A DNA stretch of 38,247 nucleotides from an uncultured Blautia sp. (GTDB taxonomy: Bacteria; Bacillota; Clostridia; Lachnospirales; Lachnospiraceae), in assembly GCA_934437695.1 (NCBI GenBank), contig CAKSAW010000001.1, forward strand, positions 1 through 38,247, written 5' to 3'. The position numbers and the translations under genes are program-made. Below the pieces are notes generated by a model that was not told the DNA's origin, searched no databases, and was given only the letters and a program-made list of their open reading frames with translations. This document shows, piece by piece, positions 17,465-26,823 of this stretch. Positions within the stretch are counted from its first letter, which is position 1, and each line of letters opens with the position of its first letter.

Positions 17465-19156
17465 ATGTTAGCTCATCTGCATGTAAAGAATCTTGCACTT
17501 ATAGAAGAAATAGAAGTAGAATTTGGTCCGGGACTTAATATCCTGACAGGTGAGACAGGAGCAGGTAAATCCATTCTTCTGGGCTCTATGCAGCTGATAC
17601 TGGGAGCCAAGACTTCTAAGAATATGATACGGGAAAATGCGCCATATGCACTTGTAGAACTGCTTTTTCAGATAGAGAATGAAAAAGCTCTGGAATCACT
17701 GAAAGCTCTGGATATCTATCCTGAAGATGGACAGATACTTCTCTCAAGGAAAATCATGGATGGAAGAAGTATCAATAAGATTAACGGAGAGACAAGTACT
17801 GTAGGCCAGATGAAGGCTGCAGCAGCCTGCCTGCTGGATATCCATGGACAGCATGAGCATCAGTCTCTTCTGTATCAGGATAAACAGCTTGCGATTCTGG
17901 ACGCATATGGCAAAGAGAAAGTTCTTCCTGCAAAGGAAAAGGTTTCTCTGGCATACAGAGAATACAGTAAATGTAAAGCAGAACTGAATTCCATGAATAT
18001 GGATGAGGAGCAGAGAAATCGAGAGCTTTCTTTTCTTGAATTTGAGATCAAAGAGATTGAGAAGGCGACTCTCAGGCAGGGAGAAGATGAAGAATTGGAA
18101 GCTCAGTACAGAAAAATGAGTAATGCCAAACTCATAGTAGATTCTCTGCAGCTGGTACATAATCTTACAGGGTATGAAAGTAAAGAGGGCGCAGGAGAAA
18201 CTGTCGGGGAAGCATTGAAAGAGTTCTCACATGTCACGCAGTATGACCCTGGGTTGAAGCCTCTTTTGGAAACTCTGACATCCGTAGATGGTCTTTTGAA
18301 TGATTTTAACAGAGAATTGTCCACATATCTGGATGATATGACTTTCGATGAGGGAGAATTTTATGAAACAGAGAGACGTCTTGATCTGATAAATGGACTG
18401 AAAGCAAAGTATGGACGTACTGTTGAGGAGATTTTTTCTTACAGGGAACTTCAGGAAGAAAAACTGGAAAAATTACGTAAATATGAAGAGAATTTACAGG
18501 AACTGAAAGACAGACTTAAAGAGCTGGAAGATGTTCTTGAAAAAAAATCGGATGAATTATCAGAAATCCGCAGAGAATACAGTAAACAGCTTGAGCAGAA
18601 GGTTATCCAGGGATTAAAAGACTTAAATTTTCTGGATGTAAATTTTGCCATTGATTTCCAGAAAAAGAATAATTATACAGATAATGGAACAGATGATATT
18701 CAGTATATGATCTCTACGAATCCAGGTGAGAGTCTGAAGCCTTTGGGACAGATTGTATCCGGCGGTGAGCTTTCACGTATTATGCTTGCATTAAAAGCAA
18801 TCCTGGCTGACAGAGATCAGATTGAAACTCTCATTTTTGATGAGATCGATACTGGTATCAGTGGTAGAACTGCACAGAAAGTATCTGAAAAGATGGCAGT
18901 AATCGGCCTGCATCATCAGGTAATCTGTATCACTCATCTGCCGCAGATCGCAGCGATGGCAGACAGTCATTTTGAAATTGAGAAGCATTTACAGGGAACT
19001 GAAACAATCACCCAGATCCATGTACTTGAGGGAAATGATTCCATACGTGAACTGGCGAGATTATTAGGAGGTGCTGAGATTACGCCGGCGGTTTTTGAAA
19101 ACGCAAAAGAAATGAAAGAATTGGCACAGGAACAAAAAAATACAAGATTCAAATGA
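17465..19156 (+). CDS. recN: DNA repair protein RecN
   Basis: SMC-like ATPase acting in recombinational repair of double-strand breaks. The 563 residues show Walker A GETGAGKS (29-36), two long coiled-coil arms, the ABC signature SGGELSRIMLALK (about 432-444) and Walker B LIFDEIDTGISGRT (about 456-469). The order argR-recN-spoIVB-spo0A is a conserved Firmicute arrangement. GGAGG and AAGG lie just upstream of the ATG. A strong terminator follows 15 bases after the stop. No LexA box is seen in front of it. Confidence 0.96.
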   Translation: MLAHLHVKNLALIEEIEVEFGPGLNILTGETGAGKSILLGSMQLILGAKTSKNMIRENAPYALVELLFQIENEKALESLKALDIYPEDGQILLSRKIMDGRSINKINGETSTVGQMKAAAACLLDIHGQHEHQSLLYQDKQLAILDAYGKEKVLPAKEKVSLAYREYSKCKAELNSMNMDEEQRNRELSFLEFEIKEIEKATLRQGEDEELEAQYRKMSNAKLIVDSLQLVHNLTGYESKEGAGETVGEALKEFSHVTQYDPGLKPLLETLTSVDGLLNDFNRELSTYLDDMTFDEGEFYETERRLDLINGLKAKYGRTVEEIFSYRELQEEKLEKLRKYEENLQELKDRLKELEDVLEKKSDELSEIRREYSKQLEQKVIQGLKDLNFLDVNFAIDFQKKNNYTDNGTDDIQYMISTNPGESLKPLGQIVSGGELSRIMLALKAILADRDQIETLIFDEIDTGISGRTAQKVSEKMAVIGLHHQVICITHLPQIAAMADSHFEIEKHLQGTETITQIHVLEGNDSIRELARLLGGAEITPAVFENAKEMKELAQEQKNTRFK

Positions 19157-19171
19157 AATAATAGACCACAT

Positions 19172-19216
19172 AATAAGAGAGGATGATCCTGGTGAGAATC
19201 ATTCTCTCTTATTTTT
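19172..19216 (+). terminator. Strong intrinsic terminator after recN
   Basis: A 16-base stem (AATAAGAGAGGATGAT at 19172-19187 with ATCATTCTCTCTTATT at 19198-19213, one G-U pair) closes a 10-base loop and runs into TTTTT. It ends the long asp23-to-recN gene set and separates it from spoIVB. Confidence 0.88.
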
Positions 19217-19297
19217 GTTGTATTTACAGAAAAGCTGCTCCTGTAGTTTGCCATGTTTACAGGAATATCTGTCTGATGGGAAAGGATGTGCATAACA

Positions 19298-20524
19298 ATG
19301 AACAGAAGAAAAAAATACAGAGTTTTTGTTATATGTTGTCTTGCGCTGGATCTGCTGGCAATGCTGTTGTCAGGGTACAGGTATCTCGACAGGAAGATAC
19401 CTGATGAGATACAGATATCCAGAGACAGCAGTGAAGAGACTGAGGATATAACAGAAGTTTTGTCTGCACCTTTGGTCACATTTGAAAAAGCAGTCACAGT
19501 TTCACAGGATGGGGGATATATCCTGCCCTGTAAACTTCTTGGCTATATTCCGTTTAAAGAAATAAAGGTAACACCTGTAGATGCTCAGGAAGTCTATGTC
19601 AGTGGAAGTACTATAGGAATTTATATGGAAACAGAAGGTGTTCTGGTAATCAATACAGGAGAGATTCAGAATCAGAATGGGGAGATGGAAGAACCTGCAA
19701 AGAATATCATCAGGCAGGGAGATTATATTGTTGCATTCAACGGACAGAAAGTTTCCACAAAAAAAGAACTGATCAGTAATATTGCTGATCTTGATGGAAA
19801 TGCAGTTACATTAGAAATATATCGCGAGGGTGAATGTATTCCTGTATCTGTGAATCCTGTAAAAGATATAAAGGGAAACTATAAATTGGGTATCTGGGTG
19901 CGTGATGATACTCAGGGTATAGGAACTCTTACTTATGTAGACAGAAATGGAAATTATGGCGCTCTTGGCCATGGAATCAGTGATATTGACACTGCCCGAC
20001 TTCTGAATATCAGAAATGGTGCTTTGTATAAGGCTCAGATACTTGCAATCAATAAAGGCAGCAAAGGAAATCCGGGTGAACTCGCCGGTTATATCCGATA
20101 TGATGACCGAAACATTCTTGGAACTATTGAATTGAACAATAAGAATGGGATTTATGGTCAATTTATAAAAACTATAGAAGATGGGATCACTTTGAAAAAG
20201 ATGTCTGTAGCACACAAACAGGAAGTAAAGATTGGACCGGCTTCTATCCTGTGCAGTATAGACGGACAGGTCAGAGAATATGATGCAATGATCAGGAAAA
20301 TAGATATGAACCATGAAGATACAAATAAGAGTTTTGTAATACAGATTACAGATAAGGAATTGCTGGAAGCTACAGGGGGGATTGTTCAGGGCTGCAGTGG
20401 AAGCCCGGTTATCCAGAATGATAAAATAATAGGTGCCGTTACACATGTATTTGTTCAGGATGCCAGCAGCGGATATGGTATTTTTATTGAAAATATGATC
20501 AAAAATACAGAGATTCTTTCTTAA
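19298..20524 (+). CDS. spoIVB: SpoIVB serine peptidase (S55), SigK-checkpoint signalling protease
   Basis: Forespore protease that in B. subtilis is secreted into the intermembrane space and triggers SpoIVFB-dependent SigK activation. From ATG 19298 (AAAGG at 19281-19285) it has 408 residues: a membrane/signal segment (about 8-28), a PDZ domain (about 95-190, around RQGDYIVAFNGQKV) and the S55 peptidase domain. That domain has the catalytic His in GALGHGISD (His225) and the nucleophile Ser in GCSGSP (365-370). An ATG at 19286 would add four residues. Its place between recN and spo0A is conserved. No clear SigF/SigG promoter was recognised. Confidence 0.95.
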   Translation: MNRRKKYRVFVICCLALDLLAMLLSGYRYLDRKIPDEIQISRDSSEETEDITEVLSAPLVTFEKAVTVSQDGGYILPCKLLGYIPFKEIKVTPVDAQEVYVSGSTIGIYMETEGVLVINTGEIQNQNGEMEEPAKNIIRQGDYIVAFNGQKVSTKKELISNIADLDGNAVTLEIYREGECIPVSVNPVKDIKGNYKLGIWVRDDTQGIGTLTYVDRNGNYGALGHGISDIDTARLLNIRNGALYKAQILAINKGSKGNPGELAGYIRYDDRNILGTIELNNKNGIYGQFIKTIEDGITLKKMSVAHKQEVKIGPASILCSIDGQVREYDAMIRKIDMNHEDTNKSFVIQITDKELLEATGGIVQGCSGSPVIQNDKIIGAVTHVFVQDASSGYGIFIENMIKNTEILS

Positions 20525-20584
20525 ATAAGTTGCCTGATATGAAATAATAAATGATCAGACAGAGAAATTATTAAATGCGATTGT

Positions 20585-20652
20585 TGTCGAAGGATATCAG
20601 ACTTTGATGAAAAATGAAAATAAAGAGAAAAGAACCTCCAAAACAGTCGACA
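20585..20652. promoter_or_regulatory. Candidate Spo0A-binding boxes upstream of spo0A
   Basis: TGTCGAA at 20585-20591 (+ strand) is an exact 0A-box core. TGTCGAC on the - strand (20646-20652) differs by one base. Both lie upstream of the SigA-type promoter at 20681-20710. In B. subtilis Spo0A binds such boxes at its own promoter, so autoregulation is a fair inference here. Confidence 0.55.
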
Positions 20653-20680
20653 GAAAATAGGACAATTTTCCCGCTTCGCC

Positions 20681-20710
20681 TTGATTTTTTTACTGTCATT
20701 CCTCTATAAT
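20681..20710 (+). promoter_or_regulatory. SigA-type promoter of spo0A
   Basis: TTGATT at 20681-20686, an 18-base spacer and a perfect TATAAT at 20705-20710, about 58 bases before the spo0A ATG. A SigH promoter, expected from B. subtilis, was not convincingly found. Confidence 0.68.
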
Positions 20711-20768
20711 ATGTGATGAACCGAAAAAGAAAACAGATATGCTGAATAATCAGGGAGGAGTGAGCCTC

Positions 20769-21575
20769 ATGGAAAAATTAAATGTGGCAGTTGCAGATGA
20801 TAACGAGAGAATGGTGGAAGTACTTGGGGAGATCATAGAAGAGGATAAAGATCTGGAACTTGTAGGAAAAGCACATAACGGAGAAGAAATCTGTAACATC
20901 ATACGTGAAAAGGAACCGGATGTTGTTGTTCTTGATATTATTATGCCGAAAATGGATGGGCTGGCGGTGATGGAGAAATTTGCACATGATAAAAGTCTTA
21001 AAAAAATTCCGGCATTTATTGTAGTTTCAGCAGTAGGCCAGGAACGTATCACGGAAACTGCATTTAATCTGGGGGCAGACTATTATATTTTGAAGCCGTT
21101 TGATAACAAGATGCTGATTAATAGAATTAAGCATGCACGCAGATCGGGCGAGAGAAGGATGCGTCAGATCAGCCGTCAGCCTGAAAGAACAGAAGAGAAT
21201 CCTGTGCCTGTGAGAAATCTGGAAACAGATGTAACAAATATCATTCATGAAATAGGAGTGCCTGCACATATTAAAGGATATCAGTATTTGAGAGATGCGA
21301 TTATTCTGTCGGTAAATGATATGGAGATGCTTAATTCTATTACAAAAATACTGTATCCGACGATTGCAAAGAAGCATCAGACAACAGCGAGCAGAGTAGA
21401 AAGGGCTATCCGACATGCCATTGAGGTTGCATGGAGCAGAGGAAAAATGGATACAATAGATGAGCTCTTTGGATATACTGTCAGCACGGGAAAGGGAAAA
21501 CCTACGAATTCAGAATTTATTGCTCTTATTGCTGATAAAATCAGACTGGAATATAAAAATCGCTCTTTCCAATAG
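20769..21575 (+). CDS. spo0A: Sporulation master response regulator Spo0A
   Basis: Response regulator that commits the cell to sporulation when phosphorylated. The 268 residues begin at ATG 20769, with GGGAGGAG (20752-20759) upstream; an in-frame ATG at 20739 precedes that site and is less likely. The receiver domain has the acidic pair Asp10/Asp11, phospho-acceptor Asp56 in [13 protein letters not shown] and the conserved Lys in ILKPFD. The C-terminal DNA-binding domain has [23 protein letters not shown], nearly invariant in the family, then [18 protein letters not shown]. Confidence 0.98.
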   Translation: MEKLNVAVADDNERMVEVLGEIIEEDKDLELVGKAHNGEEICNIIREKEPDVVVLDIIMPKMDGLAVMEKFAHDKSLKKIPAFIVVSAVGQERITETAFNLGADYYILKPFDNKMLINRIKHARRSGERRMRQISRQPERTEENPVPVRNLETDVTNIIHEIGVPAHIKGYQYLRDAIILSVNDMEMLNSITKILYPTIAKKHQTTASRVERAIRHAIEVAWSRGKMDTIDELFGYTVSTGKGKPTNSEFIALIADKIRLEYKNRSFQ

Positions 21576-21594
21576 CCATGTTTTGGAGTATAAT
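21566..21594 (+). promoter_or_regulatory. Putative promoter of glgA
   Basis: TTTCCA at 21566-21571, a 17-base spacer and TATAAT at 21589-21594, starting inside the last codons of spo0A. The short leader carries AAGGAGGG before glgA. Confidence 0.55.
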
Positions 21595-21628
21595 TATTCA
21601 ACAAAGGCTACCAAGGAGGGTTTTTCGC

Positions 21629-23074
21629 ATGAAAAATATTTTATTTGCAACATCTGAAGCAGTTCCATTTATTAAAACAGGAGGTCTGGCAGATGTAGCA
21701 GGTTCGTTGCCGAAATATTTTGATAAAAAATATTTTGATATTCGTGTGATTTTACCGAAATATGCCTGTATGAAACAGGAATGGAAAGATAAAATGGATT
21801 ATATCACACATTTCTACATGGATCTTGGATACAAGAACTGTTATGTAGGAATCATGCATATGGAATACGAGGGAATTCAGTTCTATTTCATTGATAATGA
21901 ATACTATTTCAGCGGACCGAAACCATATGATGGCGGAACATGGGATTTGGAGAAATTTGCATTCTTTTCAAAAGCAGTCTTATCAGTTCTTCCGGTTATC
22001 GGATTCAGACCGGATATTATTCACTGTCATGACTGGCAGACCGGACTTGTTCCTGTATATCTGCATGACAGTTTCCAGCAGAATGAATTTTTCTGGAATA
22101 TTAAAACAATCATGACAATACATAATCTTAAATTCCAGGGTGTGTGGGATGTAAAAACTATACAGAGCATTACAGGACTTTCTGATTATTACTTTACAGC
22201 TGATAAACTGGAAGCATATAAGGATGCCAACTATCTTAAGGGAGGTATCGTATTTGCAGATGCAGTTACCACTGTAAGTAATACTTATGCAGAAGAGATT
22301 AAGACACCATTCTATGGTGAGAAACTGGATGGTCTGATGTGTGCCCGGGCAAACAGTCTGCGTGGAATTGTAAATGGTATTGATTATAATGAATTCAATC
22401 CTGAGACAGACCCATATATCACAAAGACTTACAATGCAACAACTTTCAGAAAAGAGAAGATTAAGAATAAGACCCAGCTGCAGAGAGATCTTGGACTTGA
22501 AGAAGATCCAAAAACAATGATGATCGGTATCGTATCACGTTTGACGGATCAGAAGGGATTTGACCTGATCGCATATGTGATGGATGAACTTTGTCAGGAT
22601 GCGATCCAGCTTGTGGTTCTTGGAACAGGTGATGAACGTTACGAAAATATGTTCCGTCATTTTGATTGGAAATATCATGGAAAAGTATCTGCACAGATTT
22701 ACTATGATGAGAAAATGTCCCATCGTATTTATGCATCAGCCGATGCGTTTCTGATGCCTTCTTTATTCGAGCCATGTGGCTTAAGCCAGCTGATGAGTCT
22801 TCGTTATGGAACACTTCCGATCGTCAGAGAGACAGGTGGACTTAAGGATACAGTTGTACCTTTCAATGAATATGAGGGAACAGGAACAGGATTTTCCTTC
22901 AGAAATTATAATGCTCATGAGATGCTTGCGACTGTACGTAATGCAGAAAGAATTTATTACGACAAGAAACGCGAGTGGAATAAAATGGTTGACCGTGCTA
23001 TGGCAGCTGATTTCTCCTGGGGTAATTCTGCACGTCAGTACGAAGAAATGTATAACTGGCTGATCGGCGAATAA
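21629..23074 (+). CDS. glgA: Glycogen synthase (ADP-glucose, GT5)
   Basis: GT5 glucosyltransferase that extends alpha-1,4-glucan from ADP-glucose for glycogen storage. The ATG at 21629 follows AAGGAGGG; the frame upstream is not coding. The 481 residues include the N-terminal sugar-nucleotide motif KTGGLADVAG (16-25), a HDWQTGLVPVYL block and the C-terminal EPCGLSQLMSLRYGT motif (about 381-395). It stands alone between spo0A and recA, away from glgC/D/P, with its own promoter and terminator. Clostridia often accumulate granulose before sporulating, so its position beside spo0A may matter, but this is only suggestive. Confidence 0.96.
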   Translation: MKNILFATSEAVPFIKTGGLADVAGSLPKYFDKKYFDIRVILPKYACMKQEWKDKMDYITHFYMDLGYKNCYVGIMHMEYEGIQFYFIDNEYYFSGPKPYDGGTWDLEKFAFFSKAVLSVLPVIGFRPDIIHCHDWQTGLVPVYLHDSFQQNEFFWNIKTIMTIHNLKFQGVWDVKTIQSITGLSDYYFTADKLEAYKDANYLKGGIVFADAVTTVSNTYAEEIKTPFYGEKLDGLMCARANSLRGIVNGIDYNEFNPETDPYITKTYNATTFRKEKIKNKTQLQRDLGLEEDPKTMMIGIVSRLTDQKGFDLIAYVMDELCQDAIQLVVLGTGDERYENMFRHFDWKYHGKVSAQIYYDEKMSHRIYASADAFLMPSLFEPCGLSQLMSLRYGTLPIVRETGGLKDTVVPFNEYEGTGTGFSFRNYNAHEMLATVRNAERIYYDKKREWNKMVDRAMAADFSWGNSARQYEEMYNWLIGE

Positions 23075-23092
23075 TAAATAGAAACTACGAAA

Positions 23093-23134
23093 GAGCAGGG
23101 AATGTAAGAAAGTGCATTCCCTGCTCGTTTCTTT
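23093..23134 (+). terminator. Intrinsic terminator after glgA
   Basis: A perfect 12-base stem GAGCAGGGAATG (23093-23104) / CATTCCCTGCTC (23115-23126), 10-base loop, then GTTTCTTT. The remaining gap to recA holds only the recA promoter region. Confidence 0.85.
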
Positions 23135-23280
23135 AATCGGATCATGTAAGTTCTCTGCCTCAACTGTGTAAGATGACAGATAGTTACCGTTCACTGGTAA
23201 TATCCCGCAAAGCGCATTACTGAGAGCGGAGTAAAAGTAACAACAGATACATTTTATGTATTGTAAAATATTTAAAAGGC

Positions 23281-23309
23281 TTGACATCTGCAAAGAAGTA
23301 TAATAGTAT
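23281..23309 (+). promoter_or_regulatory. SigA-type promoter of recA-recX
   Basis: Perfect TTGACA at 23281-23286, a 17-base spacer and TAGTAT at 23304-23309. A TATAAT at 23299-23304 lies only 12 bases from the -35 and is unlikely to be the -10 for it. The LexA box lies immediately downstream. Confidence 0.7.
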
Positions 23310-23322
23310 AGTGAATATAAAA

Positions 23323-23336
23323 CGAACATAAGTTCT
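23323..23336. promoter_or_regulatory. LexA (SOS/Cheo) box of recA
   Basis: CGAACATAAGTTCT fits the Gram-positive LexA operator CGAAC-N4-GTTCG with one end mismatch; the GAAC-N4-GTTC core is perfect. It sits about 14 bases after the -10, where LexA would block transcription. This predicts DNA-damage induction of recA and recX. Confidence 0.88.
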
Positions 23337-23361
23337 GAAAAGATTGAAGGAGAATATATAA

Positions 23362-24423
23362 ATGATAAATGAAGAGAAACAGAAAGCACTGGAAGCTGCA
23401 CTTGGACATATTGAGAAACAGTATGGTAAGGGATCTATAATGAAGCTTGGAGAATCCGGGGCCAATATGCAGGTGGAGACAGTTCCCACAGGCTCTTTAA
23501 GTCTTGATATTGCACTTGGAGTGGGCGGTGTTCCCAAGGGACGTATCATTGAAATTTATGGACCTGAATCCAGTGGTAAGACAACCGTTGCCCTCCATAT
23601 GGTTGCAGAAGTGCAGAAGAGGGGCGGGATTGCCGGATTTATTGATGCGGAACATGCCTTAGACCCTGTCTATGCCAAGAACATAGGTGTTGATATTGAC
23701 AATTTATATATATCACAGCCTGATAATGGTGAACAGGCACTTGAGATCACCGAAACCATGGTACGTTCCGGTGCGGTTGACATTGTGATTGTCGACTCTG
23801 TAGCTGCTCTTGTACCGAAAGCGGAGATTGACGGGGATATGGGTGACAGTCATGTGGGTCTTCAGGCAAGACTGATGTCTCAGGCTTTGCGTAAACTTAC
23901 AGCAGTGATCAGCAAATCTAACTGTGTTGTTATCTTTATCAATCAGCTTCGTGAGAAGGTTGGTGTTATGTTCGGTAATCCTGAGACAACAACAGGCGGA
24001 CGTGCGCTGAAGTTTTACTCATCTATCCGTATGGATGTGCGCAGGGTAGAGACATTGAAACAGGGTGGTGAGATGGTCGGTAACCATACCAGGATTAAAG
24101 TTGTAAAGAATAAAGTGGCTCCGCCGTTTAAGCAGGCAGAATTTGATATTATGTTTGGAACAGGTATTTCCAAAGAAGGAGATATTCTTGATCTGGCAGC
24201 GGACAGCGGTATTGTGAACAAGAGTGGTGCATGGTATGCGTATAACGGGGACAAGATCGGACAGGGCCGTGAGAATGCAAAGATTTTCCTGAAAGAGCAT
24301 ACAGATATCTGCGATGAGATTGAAAAAAAAGTCAGGATCCACTATCATCTTATTCCGGATGAAGCAGAACAAAGCGGAGAAACTGCACAGGCTGATATTG
24401 TGCAGGATGATGCAGAGGAATAA
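23362..24423 (+). CDS. recA: Recombinase RecA
   Basis: ATP-dependent strand-exchange protein and LexA co-protease. It has 353 residues, with Walker A GPESSGKT (67-74), [20 protein letters not shown], the L2-region [22 protein letters not shown] and a short acidic C-terminal tail. GAAGGAGAA lies before the ATG. Preceded by a LexA box; recX follows after 2 bases. Confidence 0.98.
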   Translation: MINEEKQKALEAALGHIEKQYGKGSIMKLGESGANMQVETVPTGSLSLDIALGVGGVPKGRIIEIYGPESSGKTTVALHMVAEVQKRGGIAGFIDAEHALDPVYAKNIGVDIDNLYISQPDNGEQALEITETMVRSGAVDIVIVDSVAALVPKAEIDGDMGDSHVGLQARLMSQALRKLTAVISKSNCVVIFINQLREKVGVMFGNPETTTGGRALKFYSSIRMDVRRVETLKQGGEMVGNHTRIKVVKNKVAPPFKQAEFDIMFGTGISKEGDILDLAADSGIVNKSGAWYAYNGDKIGQGRENAKIFLKEHTDICDEIEKKVRIHYHLIPDEAEQSGETAQADIVQDDAEE

Positions 24424-24425
24424 AT

Positions 24426-25007
24426 ATGGGGAATTCAACAGGAAATCTGAAGGATTTTCTTAAAAATGCTGAAGCTCTAAAAAAGCAGACCGTACAGAAA
24501 CAACCGAAAAGATTAACAGAAGAACCTGAAGAATACAGAGACGCAAGGCATAAAGCTATGCGTTTCTTAGAACATATGGACAGGACAGAACGTGGATTGA
24601 GAGATAAACTCCGTCAGGCGGGATTTACTCCTTCAGCAGTGGACTATGCTCTGGCATATGTGGAATCTTACGGATATATAGATGATAACCGCTATGCGAG
24701 AACCTATATTGCATACAGAATGAATGAAAAAAGCAGGCAGAAAATCATCCAGGAACTTATTGGAAAAGGAATAGACAGGGAAACAGCGGTCACTGCCTGG
24801 GAAGAAGAGGCTGCTTTGAATATGCCGGACGAGAAAGAGGTTCTATATCGCACTATAGAAAAGAAATATCCACCTGATAGCAGACTGAATGAGAAAGAAA
24901 TGCGCAGGTTGTATGGATATCTTATAAGAAGAGGGTTCGTTTATTCAGACATTACAAGTGTTCTTGAGAATATGAATATCAGAGTTTCCGATGAATGTTG
25001 TTCGTGA
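24426..25007 (+). CDS. recX: RecA regulator RecX
   Basis: Small helical protein that binds RecA filaments and usually inhibits RecA activity. The 193 residues have the RecX three-helix repeats: ARHKAMRFLEHMDRTERGLRDKLRQAGF, VESYGYIDDNRYARTYIAYR and a C-terminal repeat ending YLIRRGFVYSDITSVLE. It follows recA by 2 bases and so shares the SOS-controlled transcript. The first 30 or so residues are a charged, unconserved extension. Confidence 0.93.
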   Translation: MGNSTGNLKDFLKNAEALKKQTVQKQPKRLTEEPEEYRDARHKAMRFLEHMDRTERGLRDKLRQAGFTPSAVDYALAYVESYGYIDDNRYARTYIAYRMNEKSRQKIIQELIGKGIDRETAVTAWEEEAALNMPDEKEVLYRTIEKKYPPDSRLNEKEMRRLYGYLIRRGFVYSDITSVLENMNIRVSDECCS

Positions 25008-25060
25008 CAGGAACAGTAATTTATATGAGGAAAAATATTCAAACAATTGTCTTGAAAAAC

Positions 25061-25089
25061 TTGACATAAGTATGAAAAAAAGATAAACT
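25061..25089 (+). promoter_or_regulatory. SigA-type promoter of rny
   Basis: TTGACA at 25061-25066, a 17-base spacer and TAAACT at 25084-25089, in the gap between recX and rny. The predicted leader is about 40-45 bases and ends in the hairpin that covers the ribosome site. Confidence 0.65.
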
Positions 25090-25123
25090 TGTATTGTTGT
25101 ATTTGTACAATGAAAACTAAATA

Positions 25124-25136
25124 AGGAGGTGCTCCT
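25124..25136 (+). promoter_or_regulatory. Ribosome-binding site of rny inside a small hairpin
   Basis: AGGAG (25124-25128), part of the AAGGAGG ribosome site, pairs perfectly with CTCCT (25132-25136) over a 3-base loop, directly before the GTG start at 25137. The fold would hide the site when not opened. The stem is short, so any control effect is inferred. Confidence 0.45.
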
Positions 25137-26696
25137 GTGACAACAACAATTATTGTTGCAATTGTCGCTGTGGTAGTCGCGCTACTTATTGCGGTTCCTG
25201 TTACTTGCAAAGTCGCTGTGAACAACAAGATCCAGAAGGATGCTGAAGTCGTTGGAACAGCAGAGGACAAAGCAAGAAGCATCATAGATGAAGCTCTGAA
25301 AACAGCCGAGACTAAAAAAAGAGAAGCTTTATTGGAAGTGAAGGAAGAATCTCTCCGTACAAAAAATGAACTGGAGAAAGAAACCAAGGAACGAAGAAAC
25401 GAACTGCAGAAGTATGAAAACCGTGTATTAGCCAAAGAATCCGCGGTTGACAAGAAAGCAGATGCAGTGGAGAAGCGTGAAGCGGAATGCACAGCGAGAG
25501 CAGCTGAGGTGCAGAAAAAAGAAAAACGAGTAGAAGAACTTGAGCAAAAAGGAGTACAGGAACTGGAACGAGTTTCAGGTCTGACCTCCGAACAGGCAAA
25601 AGAAGAATTACTCAGATCTGTTGAAGATGATGTAAAAGTGGATGTAGCCAGACTTTACAGAGAACTGGAGAGCAGAGCGAAAGAGGAAGCAGGTAAGAAG
25701 GCTAAGGAATATGTTGTCAATGCTATTCAGAAATGTGCAGTTGACCATGTAGCTGAAACTACGATCTCTGTTGTTCAGCTTCCGAGTGATGAGATGAAGG
25801 GAAGGATTATAGGTCGTGAAGGCCGTAATATCCGTACTCTTGAAACACTTACAGGTGTAGATCTTATTATTGACGATACGCCGGAAGCGGTTGTATTGTC
25901 TGCCTTTGATCCGATTCGTCGTGAGATCGCGCGTGTAGCTCTTGAGAAACTGATCGTAGATGGACGTATCCATCCGGCCAGAATCGAAGAGATGGTAGAA
26001 AAAGCTCAGAAAGAAGTGGAAGCTCAGATCCGTGAAGATGGTGAGAATGCAGCTATGGACGTTGGTGTTCATGGCATTCATCCTGAATTACTGAAACTTC
26101 TTGGACGTATGAAATTCCGTTCCAGCTATGGTCAGAATGCCTTAAGACATTCTATTGAGGTAGCTCAGTTGTCCGGAATGCTGGCAGGCGAAGTTGGTGT
26201 AGATGTCCGTATGGCTAAGAGAGCAGGTCTTCTTCATGACATTGGTAAGTCCATCGATCATGAAGTGGAGGGATCTCATATCCAGATTGGTGTGGATCTC
26301 TGTAAGAAGTATAAGGAATCTCAGATTGTTATCAATACGGTTGCATCCCATCATGGTGACTGTGAGCCGGAATCTCTGATTGCATGTATTGTGCAGGCTG
26401 CAGATGCTATTTCAGCGGCAAGACCTGGTGCAAGAAGAGAGACTCTGGAAACTTATACAAATCGTCTGAAACAGCTGGAGGATATTACAAACCAGTTTAA
26501 AGGCGTTGATAAATCTTTTGCTATTCAGGCAGGCAGGGAAATCCGTGTAATGGTAGTACCGGAGCATATCAATGATGCAGATATGGTTCTCCTGGCACGT
26601 GATATTGCAAAACAGATTGAAGCGGAACTTGAATATCCTGGTCAGATTAAAGTCAATGTGATCCGTGAGAGCAGAGCGATTGACTATGCTAAATAA
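25137..26696 (+). CDS. rny: Ribonuclease Y
   Basis: Membrane-anchored endoribonuclease that starts mRNA decay in many Firmicutes. The 519 residues run: N-terminal membrane helix (about 3-24), a long Glu/Lys-rich coiled coil (about 35-180), a KH RNA-binding domain (about 210-275, [20 protein letters not shown]) and an HD domain with catalytic LLHDIGKS (about 365-372) and an upstream His in RHSIEVAQL. The length is exactly the family norm. GTG start at 25137. Monocistronic, with promoter and terminator. Confidence 0.97.
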   Translation: MTTTIIVAIVAVVVALLIAVPVTCKVAVNNKIQKDAEVVGTAEDKARSIIDEALKTAETKKREALLEVKEESLRTKNELEKETKERRNELQKYENRVLAKESAVDKKADAVEKREAECTARAAEVQKKEKRVEELEQKGVQELERVSGLTSEQAKEELLRSVEDDVKVDVARLYRELESRAKEEAGKKAKEYVVNAIQKCAVDHVAETTISVVQLPSDEMKGRIIGREGRNIRTLETLTGVDLIIDDTPEAVVLSAFDPIRREIARVALEKLIVDGRIHPARIEEMVEKAQKEVEAQIREDGENAAMDVGVHGIHPELLKLLGRMKFRSSYGQNALRHSIEVAQLSGMLAGEVGVDVRMAKRAGLLHDIGKSIDHEVEGSHIQIGVDLCKKYKESQIVINTVASHHGDCEPESLIACIVQAADAISAARPGARRETLETYTNRLKQLEDITNQFKGVDKSFAIQAGREIRVMVVPEHINDADMVLLARDIAKQIEAELEYPGQIKVNVIRESRAIDYAK

Positions 26697-26718
26697 TAGA
26701 CAGTTCTTTGCAGATATA

Positions 26719-26758
26719 AACTGTGCAGATTGTATTTATACAGTCTGCACAGTTTTTT
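26719..26758 (+). terminator. Intrinsic terminator after rny
   Basis: AACTGTGCAGATTG (26719-26732) and CAGTCTGCACAGTT (26741-26754) pair over 14 positions (one G-U), 8-base loop, followed by TTTTTT (26753-26758). Confidence 0.87.
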
Positions 26759-26823
26759 GTGTTATATGACATAAAAAAGCGTTAGAGCGTGTTTGAAAAA
26801 TGCTTTACGTATTAAATATACAG

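Noticed and set aside
19811..20446. 211-residue open frame on the - strand inside spoIVB
   Set aside because: Opposite the S55 peptidase domain; composition is that of an antisense shadow (Ile/Tyr/Ser-rich) with no start signals.
20657..20690. SigH promoter for spo0A (ATAGGACAA ... CTTGATTTT)
   Set aside because: The AGGA part fits but the spacer is about 14 instead of 11-12 and the GAAT part is imperfect; too weak to call.
23299..23304. TATAAT as the recA -10
   Set aside because: It is only 12 bases from TTGACA; TAGTAT at 23304-23309 gives the normal 17-base spacer.
22781..23401. 206-residue open frame on the - strand spanning the end of glgA and the recA promoter
   Set aside because: It runs across a terminator, a promoter and the LexA box and has no conserved block; not a gene.
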